Part shown: piece by piece, positions 45,995 through 57,620 of the stretch
Layout of the letters: the number at the start of each line of letters is the position of its first letter
Position numbering within the stretch: position 1 is the first letter of the stretch
Source of the DNA: Coleophoma eucalyptorum
Lineage: Eukaryota > Ascomycota > Leotiomycetes > Helotiales > Dermateaceae
DNA length: 64,000 bases
NCBI GenBank assembly: GCA_026120035.1
Contig: JALRME010000042.1
Coordinates: forward strand, 124,001 to 188,000
Direction of reading: 5' to 3'
The notes under the pieces: generated by a model
Told to the model about the DNA's origin: nothing
Seen by the model: the letters and a program-made list of their open reading frames with translations, nothing else
Database searches by the model: none
Program-made: the position numbers and the translations under genes

Positions 45995-46252
45995 TTAGAT
46001 AGAGAATTTTACTTTATCAGGATTATAGGGACCTGCAAGTACCAAAATCTTGCCTTTTACCTTCGCCTCAGCAGCAGCCCTTTTCAAAGACCATTGGAAT
46101 AGGCCACTATCCCACTGACCTAACTCTAGGGACAGAAAATTGGATCCGATTACAAGAACGTCTACACCAGGTAGAATTTCAATATCTTCGACGGCGCTAA
46201 GACAGGTTGTGATTCCAATAATTGGGAAGGCAGCGGATTCATTGCCGTCTAG
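45995..46252 (-). pseudogene. HpcH/HpaI aldolase-family relic
   Basis: An 86-codon minus-strand stretch with no start codon encodes the C-terminal half of an HpcH/HpaI (2-keto-3-deoxy acid) aldolase: FPIIGITTCLSAVEDIEIL, PGVDVLVIGSNFLSLELGQ, then KGKILVLAGPYNPDKVK and a stop. In working enzymes the motif reads IGxxDLxxELG; here the Asp is Phe. Upstream the same frame has TGA at about 46267 and the rest of the enzyme is not found, so this is a decayed fragment. It is too short to show up without a start codon. The family cleaves 2-keto-3-deoxy sugar acids or 4-hydroxy-2-ketoacids to pyruvate and an aldehyde. Confidence 0.68.
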
Positions 46253-48531
46253 TTGCCTGTGCTCTCAACCGCAGCTGCTGGCTGGTGCTCGAACTGTGGA
46301 GCCCTAGTTGCAGGTGAACGGTGTCCACTTCTTCATGTCAATCAGTTAGAGGGGAAGACGCTCATCCCTCTCTTAAGAATATCATTGCTGTAAAGAGAGC
46401 CTGATGGTCGCACAGAGGATCACTGTCAATTTTCGTTCTTCCACATTCTTGTAGTGATATCGTTTAGCCAGCGCGAGGATCAACGCGACAAGATCTTTGC
46501 TGTCATAGGTCTTGCCAAGGACTGAACGGAGAAAAGGACGCTCACGACAGATGGTGCTACTTGCTTGCTGCCACCATATGGTCCAGATTAAAGGAAAATA
46601 AAAAGGTGTGCATCCATTCACACGCTACAGTAACCGAACGCAATGCTGCGCTTCGGAGGCATGAAACCTGAGGCCTAGCATTCTGATAATAGGACCACCC
46701 TGTATGTGACAGGCTTGCAAGTCGATTACATTGCTTACATTGCTATCCTAGGTTTTAAATCCATTTCCATGGAATCCATCACAATCTTCGAGGGATGGAG
46801 ATGCGATTTATCTACCTTTTAGGGAGCGAAATCCCATACATAAAGGCCCACCATCGATGGATTTAATAGTATTGTTTGGGAGTATTTCGTTGATGACAGT
46901 ATGCATGGTAGGGCTCTATCCAAGTATAAGATATCCAGAGAGATTGACTGAAGTGAAAGAGTATAGCCTCATATCCTTCTTGTTTAGATAGATCTCGGTT
47001 CTACTATACTAATTGCTCGTAGAAGGCTTTCAATTCTCCCTATCAAATGGTCAGTTGTGTTTCTCTTAGGAGGAACACCTTGAATTTGAATAAACCTCAG
47101 TATATAATCGGTCTTCGACAACATACTTGGGTTTAGAGAAGTGTTTATGGTGGGGTCTTATTACAACCATAATAGTGTGAAAGAGGGGTTAATCCTACTG
47201 TAGCGGCCGCTTGTACTTTCACGTACAACGCGATTCGATGTTTTTATTATTCGGATAAGAGTCAGATAGATGCATTAGGGGTCTTCGCCCTTGTGGGGAT
47301 GTGGGTTAGCGTTTGTCATAGAAAGTATGACGGATTAGTACCAGAAAGGCAAGATGCTAGGGGTTTCTACTGATAGTTCTGCGGTATATGAGTGGACAGT
47401 GTCCCAAAGCTGTTGGAAAGGGATTCCGCAGCATCTACAAACTTTGCACTAATGGATTGCGCGTGGAATGCAATATCTGCACATGCTACGGAACAGAACA
47501 TTTGTGTGGTTTAGTACCACTCTGAATCTGGTCATGAAGTATCCCGATTTGACATGTAAGCACGCAGCGGAGAGCATTTTCTGGTCGAGATGCCGGGTGC
47601 GTTGAACCGAGGAATAGTTGCAGAAAGGGGCACGAGACTGGGGGGCAGTGCCTCATATATGTAGGTTTAAATTGGCACTTTTTAGCATTTGCGCCCGAAT
47701 TGTTAGTCCACAATTCACTGGTGGTGCTTGCGATTTACCACTCCCACTCACACCGCCAGATGGTGAACCCGATGGCTTGGTGGCTTCATGGCTGAAAAAG
47801 CTGAAATTTGGTTCATTTCTAAGACTGGGTCCGGATACTCATTCCCCCTCACTTTACATAGCTATCAGTATCCGTCCAATCACTCTACGCTTATCTCTCT
47901 TTATCGCATTCGATCATGTTTGATGCGACACACCCACCACTGGCAAAGTTGAGCCGAATATTGTCAGCCGCATCCTGCGTGTGTCCCCTTCTAGACGCAG
48001 CCACGTTCAGCTCGGACGTCTATTAAATCCCTTAACGAATGCGGCCACATACTAAGGATACAGCCCTCGCTTGTTGAGAGTAATTGCAGCCACAGCAATC
48101 AAAAGATACTCCGAAACAAACCCGGGTTGCCTTGTAATCCAATGTTGTTTGATGTACTTTACTATGGTTGCTTTTCCTTCCCATTGTCAAGCATTGATCA
48201 TGGGTTGCTGGTCGGGGCTGATATAGTACTGGTGGCTACTATTATGTTATTGATTTTGCGGCCATTTCATGCTGTTAGGCCTTCTGCTAACGGGTCGTAT
48301 CTAACTTTCCCCAATAGTACGTAAACTCCAGGCTCCGCCGTGCCCCCAGTTAGTGTGGAGGGTGAATCCAAGCCCAACGCAACTATATTTGTTTGCATTT
48401 CCACTAGTGCAACTCTATTCCCTTTTATACCTAGGAGTATTGAGCCTTGGTATATATACATAAGCGACAGAACCTTGGTCCATGGTATGTTGACAACTCC
48501 CTTTATTGACAACTGATTTCTTGTCGACATT
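46253..48531. other. Large intergenic region, 2.3 kb
   Basis: AT-rich to mixed. A minus-strand frame at 46382-46621 (79 codons) has a helical, basic C-terminus but I cannot place it. No splice-linked exons, RNA genes or repeats are evident. The last 300 bases should hold the promoter of the mucin-like gene. Confidence 0.5.
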
Positions 48532-49754
48532 ATGTTCCTACACCTCTGTCAGGTACTGGCCTTTGCCGGTTATACCTCTGCGCTTTTTTGGGGAGGCCCG
48601 CAGCCTACGGGTGATTCCAGAGTTAAACATGCTGTTCAAATAGCACCAACGCCGACACCTGCCCCCTTTCTGCCTGCCTTTCTACAACAGAGGCAGGCTT
48701 CTGTACACTATTGTGGATATTCACTGGCCATTCAAAGTAAGCATGTTCTCTTACTATAATGGGTGTATAATACTGACATTTTCCAAAGGTTCAGGCTTAT
48801 ACTGTGCCGACGTGAGAGCCGTGTGCGCTACGAATGCTCTCAATGCATTTGGTTGCTGCCTGTCCACCGAGCTTTCCAACTGCTTACTGCCGACTTCTTG
48901 TATTGACTCGACTGCTCTGGGCAACTACGGCTCATCGTTTCTCAATAATCCTTATGTTACATCATGGTAAATTCCATCCGGCCGAAGATGTTCTAAACTA
49001 ATCAATTTGCTTTAGTACAGGTCCTGGTGCATCAGTTTGTGTTACCCAAGCTTTCGAGTACTCTCCATCATTTGTCACTGGATACGATTGTACGGGGGCG
49101 ATTGGCCAAACATTCGAACTATACTATTCAACCTACGACAATGCGACAATTACACCTAGTAGCACCGTCTCTGTCTTTGCAGCAAGCTATATAAGCTCTG
49201 CGATTACAACATCGATATCCTCAAGCAGTTCGGTTACGTCGTCGTCATCCTCGTTGTCTAGCTCTTCATCCACAACAACAACAACGACCTCAACGCAAAC
49301 ACCTACACCTACTCCTTCGCCGCCAAAAAGCAGTACGCCCGTAGGTGCGATTGTCGGTGGAACTATTGGTGGTGTTGCAGTAATTGCATTAGTAGCAGCA
49401 GGAACATTTTTACTGCTTCGAAGGCGCAACAACAACAACAGCAGCAACAGCGGCAACAACAATGATAATAACTATGACAATGGCGCTGCGTTTCAACCAG
49501 CACCAACAGGGCCACCTAATAATAACTATGGCCAGCCCCACGCTGCGAATGCTGCATATCCATCAGAAAAGATAAATACTCCAGCTAGCCCCGGAGTGCA
49601 ACAAGGAGAACTGTACGGTGGTGGCGCTCCACCTTATTCTCAACAGGGAGGTCAGTCTAGCTATCCCGATAATGCTATGTCGCCAGTGTCACCAAATGTG
49701 GATCAGCCTATGCCTGTACCTACACCTATACATGAGCTAGGTTCTCACAACTAA
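48532..49754 (+). CDS. Type I membrane protein with Ser/Thr stalk (sensor-like)
   Basis: Exons 48532-48736, 48789-48966 and 49016-49754 join over introns of 52 and 49 nt (both GTAAx..AG) to 373 residues. Residues 1-22 look like a signal peptide (MFLHLCQVLAFAGYTSALFWGG). The ectodomain has paired cysteines (CGYS, YCADVRAVC, FGCCLSTELSNC, TSCTGPG, VCVT) and N-glycosylation sites. A Ser/Thr-rich stalk with runs of S and T follows. One membrane helix (GAIVGGTIGGVAVIALVAAG) ends in LLLRRR, the stop-transfer signal. The cytoplasmic tail is Asn/Gly/Pro-rich, coded partly by a CAA microsatellite. The layout is that of Mid2/Wsc-type wall sensors, but the ectodomain is not a WSC domain I can confirm. 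Confidence 0.82.
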
Positions 49755-50709
49755 ACGATAAATAAATCTTGCATCTCGCTACTATAGGCATTTGTCATTC
49801 AGTAGACATATACCAGGTTAGTTTACAAGGTAGTTAATATACGAGATAGGGAATTTAGTATACCACTGTTGCTCATTTATTTGTTTCCACAACATGTACC
49901 TTTGAGGATCGGGCACAATTACTCGTAATAAGACCCAAGTGTGCTCATTGATCAGTCTCGCTGGAAGTCGTATGTGTAATCCTGTGACAGCCACAAAGGC
50001 TGAGAGTAGTTTACCAAATTCTGGCTAATGAATCTGTTCATGAAATAAATAACACTGATTACCAACCCAGAAAATGCCAAATCCAACTCTACTTTTAATT
50101 TTAGAGGAATGCCAAGAACCAGATTCAGTCTTTGAACAATTTTAGTATCTCGGTATCGGACTTAGAGTTATTAAATATTTAGTCTCCTCTGAGATACGAT
50201 GCAGTCTTGCTGAGGAACCTTCATGATGTAATGTATCCATTCTCGCTAATAATAATACCTTTAAGTGATTTGGACAACTCAATATTGATATACTTTGGAG
50301 AGACCGGAGCGGCCAACGATGAAATACTTTCTGATTGAATTAAGATCTACTTTAGAATTTTCTACTAAGAAAATGAACCCGTTCAAGATTATTAAACATT
50401 TGTATACATTCATAGAATAATAAAGCTAAAGTCTTTAGATGGAGGCTAGCACTTGTCAATGAATTCAATTTTTGTGGATTGCTAGAACCACTTCATGAAC
50501 AATATTTATAAAGTTTAACGGCATGATCCACCAGTTGGTATTATCCTAAGTCTCTGTCAAGTTAGCTATGTTATTTGACAACTCGGGTGCCTGGAACAAA
50601 TGAATGAACAACTTAGGGTTCTATTTATAAAAATCTCGTAAATAAATGGAAGACTATAACAAGATGCTAGGAAAGCGCACACTTTGGAGTAGCGCTATGT
50701 TGTAGTCAC
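49755..50709. other. Intergenic AT-rich region, 955 bp
   Basis: Lies between two convergent genes, so it holds two 3' ends. Strongly AT-rich (for example 50160-50420). No gene seen. Confidence 0.5.
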
Positions 50710-52323
50710 CTAGTGTTGTGTGTTCCCTATTGTCACTGACTTGATATTCTGATATTCTGCAAGCCCGTATTTACTACCCTCTCTTCCAACGCCGCTTTCC
50801 TTAATCCCACCAAAAGGTGTTTCTGCAGCACTAATCAGACCGGTGTTGACACCAACCATACCGCACTCTAATTTCCTAGAAGCTCTCAAAATGCGGCCGA
50901 TATCTTTGCTAAAAAGGTAACCTGCGAGGCCAAACTCGGTGTCATTGGATAACTGCAATGCATCTTCTTCCGTTTCAAAAGTGAAGATTGCTGCCAAGGG
51001 ACCGAATGTCTCATCATATGCTAACTCCATATCTTTTGTTGCATTCGAGATGACAGTGGGCTCGTAGAAAAATCCCTTGAGACCATCTGGGGATTTGCCA
51101 CCGGTGCGAAGTTTTCCACCTTTGCTCAGCGCATCCTGGACATGTGACGCAACTTTCTTCACAGCAGCAGCATTCACAAGGGGACCCTGTGTTGTACCGG
51201 CATCGATTCCTTTCCCAAGCTTCAAGTCTTTGACCTTCTTGACGAGCTTGTCAGTGAACTCCTCAGCCACTGAAGATTGTACCAGAATCCGGTTCGCGCA
51301 CTGTTAAATAGTTAGAAGGGTATAAATTATAGGGGGAAATGGTTCTTACCACACAAGTCTGCCCAGATGATCGGAATTTGGCGACCAGGGCGCTATCAAC
51401 AGCAAGATCTAAATCTGCATCATCAAACACAACAAAGGGAGCATTTCCACCAAGCTCCATGCTGACCTTTTTCATTCTTGTAGCAGCTGCGGCAGTAAGT
51501 AACTTGCCAACTCTTGTAGAGCCAGTGAAGCTGATCTTCTTGACCTTGGGGTTGGTACAGAGTTCCATAGATGCGGAGTTATCCCTAGTCGGAATGACAT
51601 GGATACAGCTCGGGGGAATACCTGCCTTGAGTACCAGTTTTGCAAGTGCTATGGCAGTGAACGGGGTCTCGCTTGGTGGCTTAATAACCACTGCACATCC
51701 TGCCGCAAATGCAGGAGCAATTTTCCTTGTGATCATTGCAGCGGGGAAATTCCAAGGCGTGATGATACCGCAAACACCAACCGGCTCTTTGAACGTCAAA
51801 ACGGTCGTATTATCGTAGGAAGAAGGAATTACGTCTCCATATGACCTTGTAGCTTCCTCTGCAAACCAGGAGACGAATGATGCGGCGTAGATCACTTCGG
51901 CTTTAGCCTCTGCTAAAGTCTTACCGTATTCCAAGGACAAAATCACTGCCACTAGTTTTTGCGTCAGTCTCATCTTCGAATAGAATAATATCTGGTAGAC
52001 AAGATATTATAGTCTTCGAGGTTTTCCAGAATCAAATCATTCCACCGTCGGAGCACAGCTCCTTTCGTTTTGGCCGTTGTGCCCAATGAAAAGCTTTGAT
52101 ATCCCTCGAACGCACTATCAATTGCTTCCAAAAAGTCTTCTCGGCCAAAGTCTGGAATATCACCAAGGACTTCAGTCGAAGATGGTTCAAAGACTTTGAA
52201 CGTCCGGCCTGACGAAGCAGACCTCCATACACCAGAAATGAGACCTCGGTTGTCAAAGAGCGATGGATCGCGAAGGGCGTATCCGTGGCTTATCAACAGA
52301 TCCTTTTGAGCGATTGAACCCAT
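50710..52323 (-). CDS. Succinate-semialdehyde-type aldehyde dehydrogenase
   Basis: Exon 3 is 51300-50710; exon 2 ends at 51350, joined by a 49-nt intron (GTAAGA..AACAG, phase 0). Exon 1 runs from the start codon at 52323 to about 51990. The exon 1/2 junction near 51945-51995 is not clean: a GTCTAC..ACTAG intron of 49 nt with a CTGAC branch would fit but is one base out of phase. The protein, about 500 residues, carries the ALDH marks: WNFPAAMITRKIAPA, FTGSTRVGK, MELGGNAPF with the general base Glu, and FRSSGQTC with the catalytic Cys directly before an intron. GKTLAEAKAEV and TPFGGIKESG point to the NAD(P)-dependent succinate-semialdehyde group (GabD/Uga2 type). It would oxidise a semialdehyde to its acid. 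Confidence 0.85.
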
Positions 52324-53040
52324 GATTGCAGTAAAATAAATATCAAGAAGAGAATGGTTGCAGTTCGTGATTTTTGTTGAAGTCAGGCTGGAATGGGCAA
52401 AAGTAAATATCTTAGAAGATCATCCCGCTATGTTAAATACTGGGGCTCTGAGCTACTCTGCAAAACGAGATCTAGCATGATTTAGACAAATCGATTTCCC
52501 CAAACCCATTTGTTTCCAAGCGGTAAATGATCAATTAGAGCCGATTTCGAATTACACATAGAACCGATCATGTTTGGACATGCGGATGTGGAGCTCTGTT
52601 TGGGGAAATTGGAGTTTGGAGAAAAGGCGGGGAAGTAGGGTGACATCGCAAGAGGAGAGAATTAGGAAGGTGGAGAAATGACACCCCGCTATTGCCTCCA
52701 ACGCTCAAAGCTTTGATTTTGGATACCTAAATCCTCGACACGCATTCGTTTTGGACGGATTTTGCACATTCGCCAACCTCCTCCTGCAACGAAACAATCC
52801 TTACAGAGTCTCTGCAGTTTCGTTGAATTGATGATCTAAGCTAGCATAGCTGAGTCCACAATTCGTGATGATAGAAGAGTGAAATTTGGTATGTGCTTGC
52901 CGCTTGTCGGTTGTCATTTGATCAACAACTCATTCAACCACAATCTGGAAAAATACGACCAGAACTCTTAAAATAGCAATATGGCCATTGAGAAAAGATA
53001 AATCAGAAAATTGCCAATTATTTTCTATGCCTAATTTGGT
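52324..53040. other. Intergenic region, 717 bp
   Basis: Promoter of the ALDH gene (near 52330) and 3' flank of the dehydrogenase gene. No further gene seen. Confidence 0.5.
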
Positions 53041-54081
53041 TTAATCTAAAGCATGACCGTCATCTTCTGCAAAAAGCCTGTAGACACTACGACAGTCTTT
53101 CCCACTGCACCTCTCACTACTGACCGCTTTGCTAAAAGCATCCTGCACGATGTCCGCCATGACCGACTTTGCCCCAACTTCCTTCCCCAGGTCAACTGCC
53201 ATATCAATGACACCTTTACATAGTTCTGTTGAAAAACCCCCCTCAAAGTCTTTTGCCGAAGCTGCAGTTGCCGTTACTCCTTTTACGGGATTCTGATCCA
53301 AGCTGTTATAGCATTTCCCGGAAGAGACGTTGATAACGCCCGCTAGGGTCTTCGGGTCGAGGCCATATCGAACTCCCATGTTCATTGCTTCACATACCCC
53401 GATTATGGACACAGCCGAGAGGTAGTTATTGATCTGCTTCGTTGCCAGTCCAGCCCCTGCTGGACCACAGAAAAAGATGCTTTCCTTCTTGCCCATCATA
53501 GAAACAATAGGCTGCACTCGCGCAAAGAGCTCCGGGCTGCCACCAACCATGAAGGTCAATGTGCCCGCGTTGGCACCATTGGGGCCACCAGATACTGGAG
53601 CATCGACAAAATCATGCCCTGCTTTTGCCACCTCAGCTCCGACTTTGAGAGACGTTTTGACGTCGATTGTTGAACACTCAATAAAGAGTTTCGAGGTTGA
53701 GGACTCGGAATTTTGAGCTGCGGAAAGCAGTCCCGTTGATTTATTGGTGAAAGCATCTAGGACATGGGGGCCTTTCGGAAGCATGGTGATGATAACATCC
53801 TATAAAAATTAGTTAGCGGGAATGTACTCTAGAACTGGTCTGCCACAAATTTCCGTAAAACTACTTACAGCTTGTTCTGCAACTGCTCGTGGAGATTGTG
53901 CAACCGCGATCAAGCCCGGCGTTTCTTTAAGAAACGCATTTTGTCTTGGTTCCACAAGCTCGCAGACTACAAGGGTTGAAGATTCGGGAATCTTTGCTCG
54001 CAGATTTTGGGCCATTCCCCAGCCCATAACCCCGAGGCCAATGAAGCCATAGGTCAAAGTATTGGAAGAAGATGATGGCAT
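53041..54081 (-). CDS. 3-hydroxyisobutyrate dehydrogenase-type beta-hydroxyacid dehydrogenase
   Basis: Exon 1 is 54081-53869 and exon 2 is 53799-53041, with a 69-nt intron (GTAAGT donor, GCTAAC branch, TTATAG acceptor, phase 0), giving 323 residues. The NAD(P) motif is YGFIGLGVMGWGMAQNL. DAPVSGGPNGANAGTL is the substrate loop of the family, and GAGLATKQINNYL holds the catalytic Lys and Asn. The enzyme oxidises a 3-hydroxy acid to its semialdehyde, which is the kind of substrate the neighbouring ALDH at 50.7-52.3 kb would take. The two genes are in tandem on the same strand, a natural two-step pair (alcohol to aldehyde to acid). The C-terminus has a Cys-rich extension. Confidence 0.9.
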
Positions 54082-54630
54082 TATGGAATATCGTACTATC
54101 CGTATATCTTTCAGTGAAGAGGGATTCTCGAGGAAGGTATTTGATCTCTACAAAAAACAATTGAAGCCAATTGCGAATGTTATTCCTGCTGACAAGCTCG
54201 GGACATATAGTCAGGGAACATGGACTGGTTCCTGGTGTACAAATAGCATGAGAGCTATAGATTGATTGCCTCAAACCGCTTTCGCAAAAGAGAGAGAAGC
54301 CGCAGAGGTGGAGAAACATGATTGATAGGTGGAGATCAAGGATGGAGTGAGGTAAAAGAAACAACCGCCGACCCCGCCTCCATCCCCTCTTGGAGACCTT
54401 GATCGCCGAGAGTTCCATCTCCAAGCGACGGCTGTTTTTCACATATCCCAATGAGAAATTTGGGAAGGCCATCAAGTTTCTTTAGTCCGAGGATTATATC
54501 TTTTCCGGTCGCAGCTTAATAGTTATTCGTTCTTTGTCTTACCAGTATAAATCAGAGCTGTCGGTCAAATTCAATTAACCAAACATTTCCCTACCCTTGC
54601 CCTTCTAATTGCCTTAATTCTCAAGCGAAC
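54082..54630. promoter_or_regulatory. Divergent promoter region with TATAAAT
   Basis: Lies between the HIBADH-type gene (minus) and the decarboxylase gene (plus). TATAAAT at 54546-54552 is 79 bp before the decarboxylase start codon. Both genes probably share regulation from this 549-bp region. Confidence 0.6.
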
Positions 54631-55231
54631 ATGTCGACAAACCCAGAATTCGATGGATTGCACACCGCAATGTTTGACATTGGACTGAAGAATCGCCGAG
54701 AGGTGGTGGGCGATGCTTATGTCAACAAGGCTCTTGCGAATGGCTCGAGCGAATTTGCTTATCCGGGCCAGCAGCTAGTCACTGAGTATGTATAGTCCTG
54801 ACTCTAGACTAATTCTCCTTTTTTTGAAGCTTATCGTTAATGCTTGAGACTAGATGGTGCTGGGGAAATGTGTGGTCCAGACCCGGTCTTGAACGGAAAC
54901 AAAGAAGCCTTCTGAGTATGTCCTCCTCTCGCAGCAACCTGGTGTGATTACGTATATTGCTAGGGCTGATAAAGTTTGTTGATTGCTAGATCTCGGAATG
55001 TTAATTGCGTTAAAGAGCTGGCCTGAACTTGGGGTTCACGTGCGAGGAGCCCTGAACAACGGCCTAACAGAGGTGGAGATTCGCGAAGCAGTCCTGCAAG
55101 CCACTATCTATGTTGGAGTTCCTGCGGGTGTAGAGGCAATGAAGGTTGCAGAGAAGATTATCAATGAGATGGTAGAGAAGGGCGAGCATAAGAGGCAGTT
55201 GAATGTCAAATCTGCTGAGACTAAATCCTAA
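54631..55231 (+). CDS. Carboxymuconolactone decarboxylase-family protein
   Basis: Exons 54631-54785, 54854-54915 and 54990-55231 join over introns of 68 and 74 nt (GTATGT..CTAG in both cases), giving 152 residues. The middle exon of 62 nt is too small to show as an open frame. The spliced protein matches the CMD fold: [55 protein letters not shown] and [17 protein letters not shown], the same order as PcaC-type 4-carboxymuconolactone decarboxylases. It carries no CxxC pair, so it is a decarboxylase or isomerase-like member, not an AhpD peroxidase. In pathways for aromatic acids it turns a carboxymuconolactone into an enol-lactone. The exact substrate here is unknown. Confidence 0.87.
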
Positions 55232-55370
55232 ATACGTATGCGCATAAGAAAAACGCGTACTAGCTGAAGGGATTAAAGCACAGATTGGGTGTAATCTCTA
55301 AAGCTTGAAAATAATAGTACCAGCAGATATCATCACAGTGCTCTACCTGGAATACTAGTGATGCCCTAGT

Positions 55371-57620
55371 TTAATAAGATGACTTGTTCTCAACATGAAA
55401 CGCATAACGCTCCAAGCTTGCTCCGATCAACTTCACAATTGGGAAGACATGCGTCCCTTTAAAAGTCACAGCCCACAGCATCACCACTGCACCCGCTAGC
55501 TGACGAATGTGGAATTGTTGGTTCTCTGCATATTGTGCTCTTGGATCCTCAGAAGCGTCATGGACCACGAATTCTGTCTCCCTCAACATGCTGTCTACAA
55601 TTGATAGGAGATTCTTCTCATCGCGAGTTAGGGGGCTTTCTAACATAGTCGCTGCAAGAGCTTCAAGCCACATGCTCAACAATACTGCACACTCGAGATT
55701 GCACAGTGAGTGCTGAATACTCCAGGAAAAGGTCTGCGTGGGTGCTACAAACTGGACTCCAATGCGAGCTGGAATGGAGAGTGCGTGTGCCGATTGAAGG
55801 ACAGTTTCATTGAGGCGAGGACTTCGGAGCAAGGCTGGGCACTTTTTAAAGGCATCTACAATCCTCTGTGGATTGCGGCTATTGAGTTGACAGCAGGGGC
55901 CAAGATCGCTGTATAATCTTATGTATGCGAGGCGTAACAGAGCCGTAGAATTAAATGAAATAGGTCCATCTGGATTATGGGGATCCAGGTTGGAGCCAGG
56001 CGTCGCTTCCAATCCGAGTTGCCATCGCTTGAGAGCTTGCACGAGGCGGTCGACGTCCTGAGAGCGTAAGTTCCCATTGTCTGTGTCTCCTCTCTGGCGA
56101 AAAATGAACACCTGTTGTACTATAGAGTGAATAAGGACATAATTTGCTAGGGAGGATTTTTTCGAGCCCGTAGAGATAGGTGACTTAGAGAATAGCTCCT
56201 TGAAAGATACCTGGAAAGATGTTTCATTAGGAGGTGCTTCTCGCCGAATCGCATGCCAACTCTCTGGAGTTGAAGCTTTCCATTCGTCTGTTGACAATGG
56301 GAGTGGGAGATCAATTTCTGATGTGAGGATCAACGGCGGAATGTTATACGCTATCATCTGTAGGTTAAACATACAGTATGCGATATATATTGTCCTTCTT
56401 TTGCATTCTGTTCGAATAGTATGAACCCAAGTCATATTCTCCGTGATTTGAGTCGCGTCTGATAGACCCTCGGCTCGTACCAACAAAGCCAATTGACTTT
56501 GTATACCCAGACCATCTTGTAAAAGAGACCAGCCACCCCAGACTCCCATGGCAGTGAGAACAATAAGTGCCTGTATGGTTTCCAGTCGACCCTCGGCCTT
56601 TTCTAGGTGGGAGGCATCAAAATCATCGTCATAGGATGAATGCAATTCAGAGGCTGCCGGAGAATCATGTGTCCCAAAGTTTTCATGTGGTGAAAATGAT
56701 ATGGTGGCCTCTCGATATGCCTGAGAAGTTTGACTAAATGCGGGTTTCGCATAGCTATTCCCTAGTCGAATCTGTTCTTGACAGACCAATCTGCTTGCAT
56801 GCCACAGTCTAACACCAATATCAGCCTCAAACCTATATTGAGCCCCAACAGCAGCTAGGGAAAGCAAAAGTTCTGGAGCACAGAAGGTAGCTGGGATCCA
56901 AGGCGTGAGAACGAGTTCTTCTCGACGTTATAGGCGTGTATCCCATCACCACCATGTGCCATATTTGTCCCTGGCTGGCCTGAATCACCGACCTTTGGAT
57001 AGTTGTTCTGGAACAAAAATTGGATTGACGGATCGATATCATTCCCAGGGAGGAAGTGAGATGACAGCTCAAAGTTATCTAGGAACAAGTTATAGTCTTG
57101 CATTAACGGCCGTCCCATATTATTCAGAACCTGAGAGGAAGTAGCGGCGCCACTCTCAAAAAATGGATCGTACGTCTGAATTTCAGAAGTACTCAGTAGT
57201 CGCGTGTCTTGGTCCGTGAAATTCGTATTCGCTCCGTGTTCGAATACTACAGTGTCTGCAGCCTGCAGCTGCGGGACAGGTTGTATAGGAGATGTCATTC
57301 CTGCAAGTGCTCGCGGCTGTACAAGAGCGGTTCCGGATGGGAGATCAGGATCAAGAACATTATCCCCTGTCGTATCACTGAAACTTTGAGACATTTCTTG
57401 TGACGCAACACTATTCGGAGCTTTGACATGACGCGGTATAGATATCTCACCCAGCGGCTCTTATCCATTACTTTCACGCGCGGCATCCACATCCAGAGAC
57501 GAAGTGTTTTGAGTTGCCAGTGGCGTAGCGGATAATAATGTTCTTCTTTTCCGGGCATTTTTCTCAGGTTCAGCATTGTGAACGGCCTTCGCATGGCATA
57601 GATATAGATCCCTGCTTGGC
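55371..57620 (-). pseudogene. C2H2/fungal_trans regulator, 5' end lost
   Basis: Exons: about 57620-57472, 57420-56950 and 56890-55371, with introns of 51 nt (57421-57471, GTAATG..CAAAG, phase 1) and 59 nt (56891-56949, GTGATG..CCCAG, phase 1). The C-terminal 500 residues are a fungal_trans domain (APELLLSLAAVGAQYRFE; RRTIYIAYCMFNLQM). The N-terminus begins in the middle of a C2H2 zinc finger: KPSRDLYLCHAKAVHN keeps the second half with the H-x4-H pair, then the basic ARKRR. Upstream the frame is at once closed by a stop and the DNA becomes a plus-strand relic of another regulator. The first finger, the start codon and the promoter are gone. A protein from Met at 57394 would lack DNA binding. 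It lies in a cluster of catabolic genes. Confidence 0.78.

Noticed and set aside
46382..46621. 79-codon minus-strand frame as a possible HET or other relic
   Set aside because: The resemblance is too weak to name a family, and the neighbouring DNA offers no supporting motif.
51970..52015. U12-type intron (ATATCTT-like donor) at the ALDH junction
   Set aside because: The donor is a poor match, no U12 branch motif is seen, and such introns are very rare in these fungi.
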